This document shows, piece after piece, positions 62,955 to 64,000 of a stretch of DNA of 64,000 bases. A program made the translations under genes and the position numbers. The notes beneath the pieces are model-generated. The model did no database searches. It was given only the letters and a program-made list of their open reading frames with translations, and had not been told where the DNA came from. The number at the start of each line of letters is the position of its first letter. Positions within the stretch are counted from its first letter, which is position 1. The stretch is taken from contig OZ244254.1 of assembly GCA_965217205.1 (NCBI GenBank), positions 1,674,001-1,738,000 of the forward strand, given 5' to 3'. Origin of the DNA: Maricaulis sp947259345. GTDB taxonomy: Bacteria; Pseudomonadota; Alphaproteobacteria; Caulobacterales; Maricaulaceae.

Positions 62955-64000
62955 ATGTTCACAACGCGCCCATTCGCACACCGCTCCGCCATGTATCAGT
63001 TCCGGGATGACGCCTCAGGCCTTAATGCCCGCATCGCTCTTTACGGAGCGCTCAATCGCCCCGGCCTGGGCGGAATCCGCATTCTGCCCTACGCGTCCGA
63101 CGCTGAGGCCGACGCCGATGCCGAACGGCTGGCTTTCGCCATGGCGCGTAAGGCGGCTGCACTCAACCTGCCTTATTGCGGGGGCAAAACCGTCCTGCGG
63201 GGTGACCCGTCCAGGATCAAATCGCCCGCACTCTGGAAGGCACTCGGCGAGGCCATCAACTCGCTCAAGGGCGTCTATATCGGCGGCGAGGACGTCAATA
63301 TGAGACTTGCTGATATCGCCACCCTGAGCCGCGAGACACGCCATGTGGTCGGCACGCCGGACGGTTGCGGCAATCCGGCGCCGTACACGGCTCTGGGCGT
63401 GTTCCGGGCCATGAAGGCCGCGGCCCTGCACCGCTATGGCTCCACCGTGCTACGTGACCGCCGTGTCTTGATTCAGGGCGCGGGCTCAGTCGGCATGGCG
63501 CTGGCGGAATTGCTCCACGGCGAGGGCGCTGTCCTCTCCATATGCGATATCGACCCGCGCTCCGCCCACGCGCTGGCCGAGCGCTACGCCGCCCGTGTGA
63601 TTGATCCGGCCCGCGCGATCGCGACCCCGTGCGAGATATTCTGCCCCTGCGCACTCGGCCCGGTCATCACAGCCGACACGGTCAACTCGATCACGGCAGA
63701 CATCATCGTCGGCGCCGCCAATAACCAGCTGGCAGAGACATCGCTTGGCCGCCATCTGCAGGCCCGCGGCATTACATATGTACCCGACTATCTCGCGAAC
63801 GCGGGAGGATTGCTGGCGGGCGCGGGTGAACACAAGGCCCGACGCGGCCTCGTGGCTTTCGACCCGGCAGCGGTCAAGACCGAGATCAACCGAATGTTCG
63901 ACCTTGTCGCCGGCTATCTCAAGCAGGCCGAGACGCTGGATCTGCCGGTTATCGACGTGTGCGAGACATTTGTCTCGAACCGCCTGGAAGACGGTATCGC
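62955..64000 (+). CDS. Leu/Phe/Glu/Val dehydrogenase, partial
   Basis: The frame starts at ATG 62955 (GGGAGG upstream) and is open at the window end (348 codons, near full length for the family). The catalytic Lys is in LPYCGGKTVLRGDPSRI, with GVYIGGEDVNMRLAD downstream. The NAD-binding Rossmann motif is VLIQGAGSVGMALAELL, and VPDYLANAGGLLAGAGE is the conserved C-terminal piece. It resembles leucine dehydrogenase (oxidative deamination of branched-chain amino acids). Substrate choice cannot be read. Confidence 0.88.
   Translation, partial: MFTTRPFAHRSAMYQFRDDASGLNARIALYGALNRPGLGGIRILPYASDAEADADAERLAFAMARKAAALNLPYCGGKTVLRGDPSRIKSPALWKALGEAINSLKGVYIGGEDVNMRLADIATLSRETRHVVGTPDGCGNPAPYTALGVFRAMKAAALHRYGSTVLRDRRVLIQGAGSVGMALAELLHGEGAVLSICDIDPRSAHALAERYAARVIDPARAIATPCEIFCPCALGPVITADTVNSITADIIVGAANNQLAETSLGRHLQARGITYVPDYLANAGGLLAGAGEHKARRGLVAFDPAAVKTEINRMFDLVAGYLKQAETLDLPVIDVCETFVSNRLEDGI

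Overview
The window looks like alphaproteobacterial chromosome, most likely from the Caulobacterales/Maricaulales side (Maricaulis-like). This is inferred from gene families, not from a database match. The supporting signs are high GC, an rRNA operon with Ile and Ala tRNAs in its spacer, a tRNA-His that lacks G-1 and carries A73 (an alphaproteobacterial trait), DUF2336 proteins, a GapR (DUF2312) homologue and a LytTR/TonB-receptor neighbourhood.

Bases 1 to about 15,970 are one end of an integrated temperate phage-like element that continues past the left edge. It has a leftward block (1-2852: GapR-like protein and small membrane proteins) and a regulatory core (3199-4835: Cro-like and repressor-like HTH genes with TATCGC-N5-GCGATA operators). 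Two divergently placed accessory genes follow (a TagO/VasI-like protein and a membrane protein). A long, tightly overlapping rightward operon of small early genes runs from 5877 to 14,351, and a large serine recombinase ends inside tRNA-fMet. An IS66-family element (9279-11,814, 8-bp target duplication) has split one gene of that operon; the original frame can be rebuilt.

Bases 15,929-23,200 hold tRNA-fMet, a 2OG-Fe(II) oxygenase on the other strand, and a complete rRNA operon on the minus strand (16S, tRNA-Ile, tRNA-Ala, 23S, 5S) with a tandem promoter pair and a terminator.

Bases 23,400-42,800 are core chromosome. They hold two LytTR regulators next to a TonB-dependent receptor; a three-gene operon of an ABC exporter, a glycosyltransferase-like/sulfotransferase fusion and a second sulfotransferase; a cytochrome c lipoprotein; a class II aldolase; egtB; and a cluster of two DUF2336 proteins, NAD kinase, a CheY-like regulator, an HPt protein and a lytic transglycosylase.

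A small AT-richer cassette (42,852-44,837; TcmP plus DUF5131/Gp37-Gp68) sits beside tRNA-His. Then come an M48 protease, an AsmA protein, a secreted beta/gamma-crystallin-like protein, phenylalanine 4-monooxygenase behind a 20-bp perfect palindrome, and an arginine succinyltransferase operon (M20 hydrolase-astA-astD-astB). The window ends with a Cys/Met PLP enzyme, an OmpA-family porin with 29 consecutive prolines, an L,D-transpeptidase, a Kef-type antiporter and a partial leucine-dehydrogenase-type gene.
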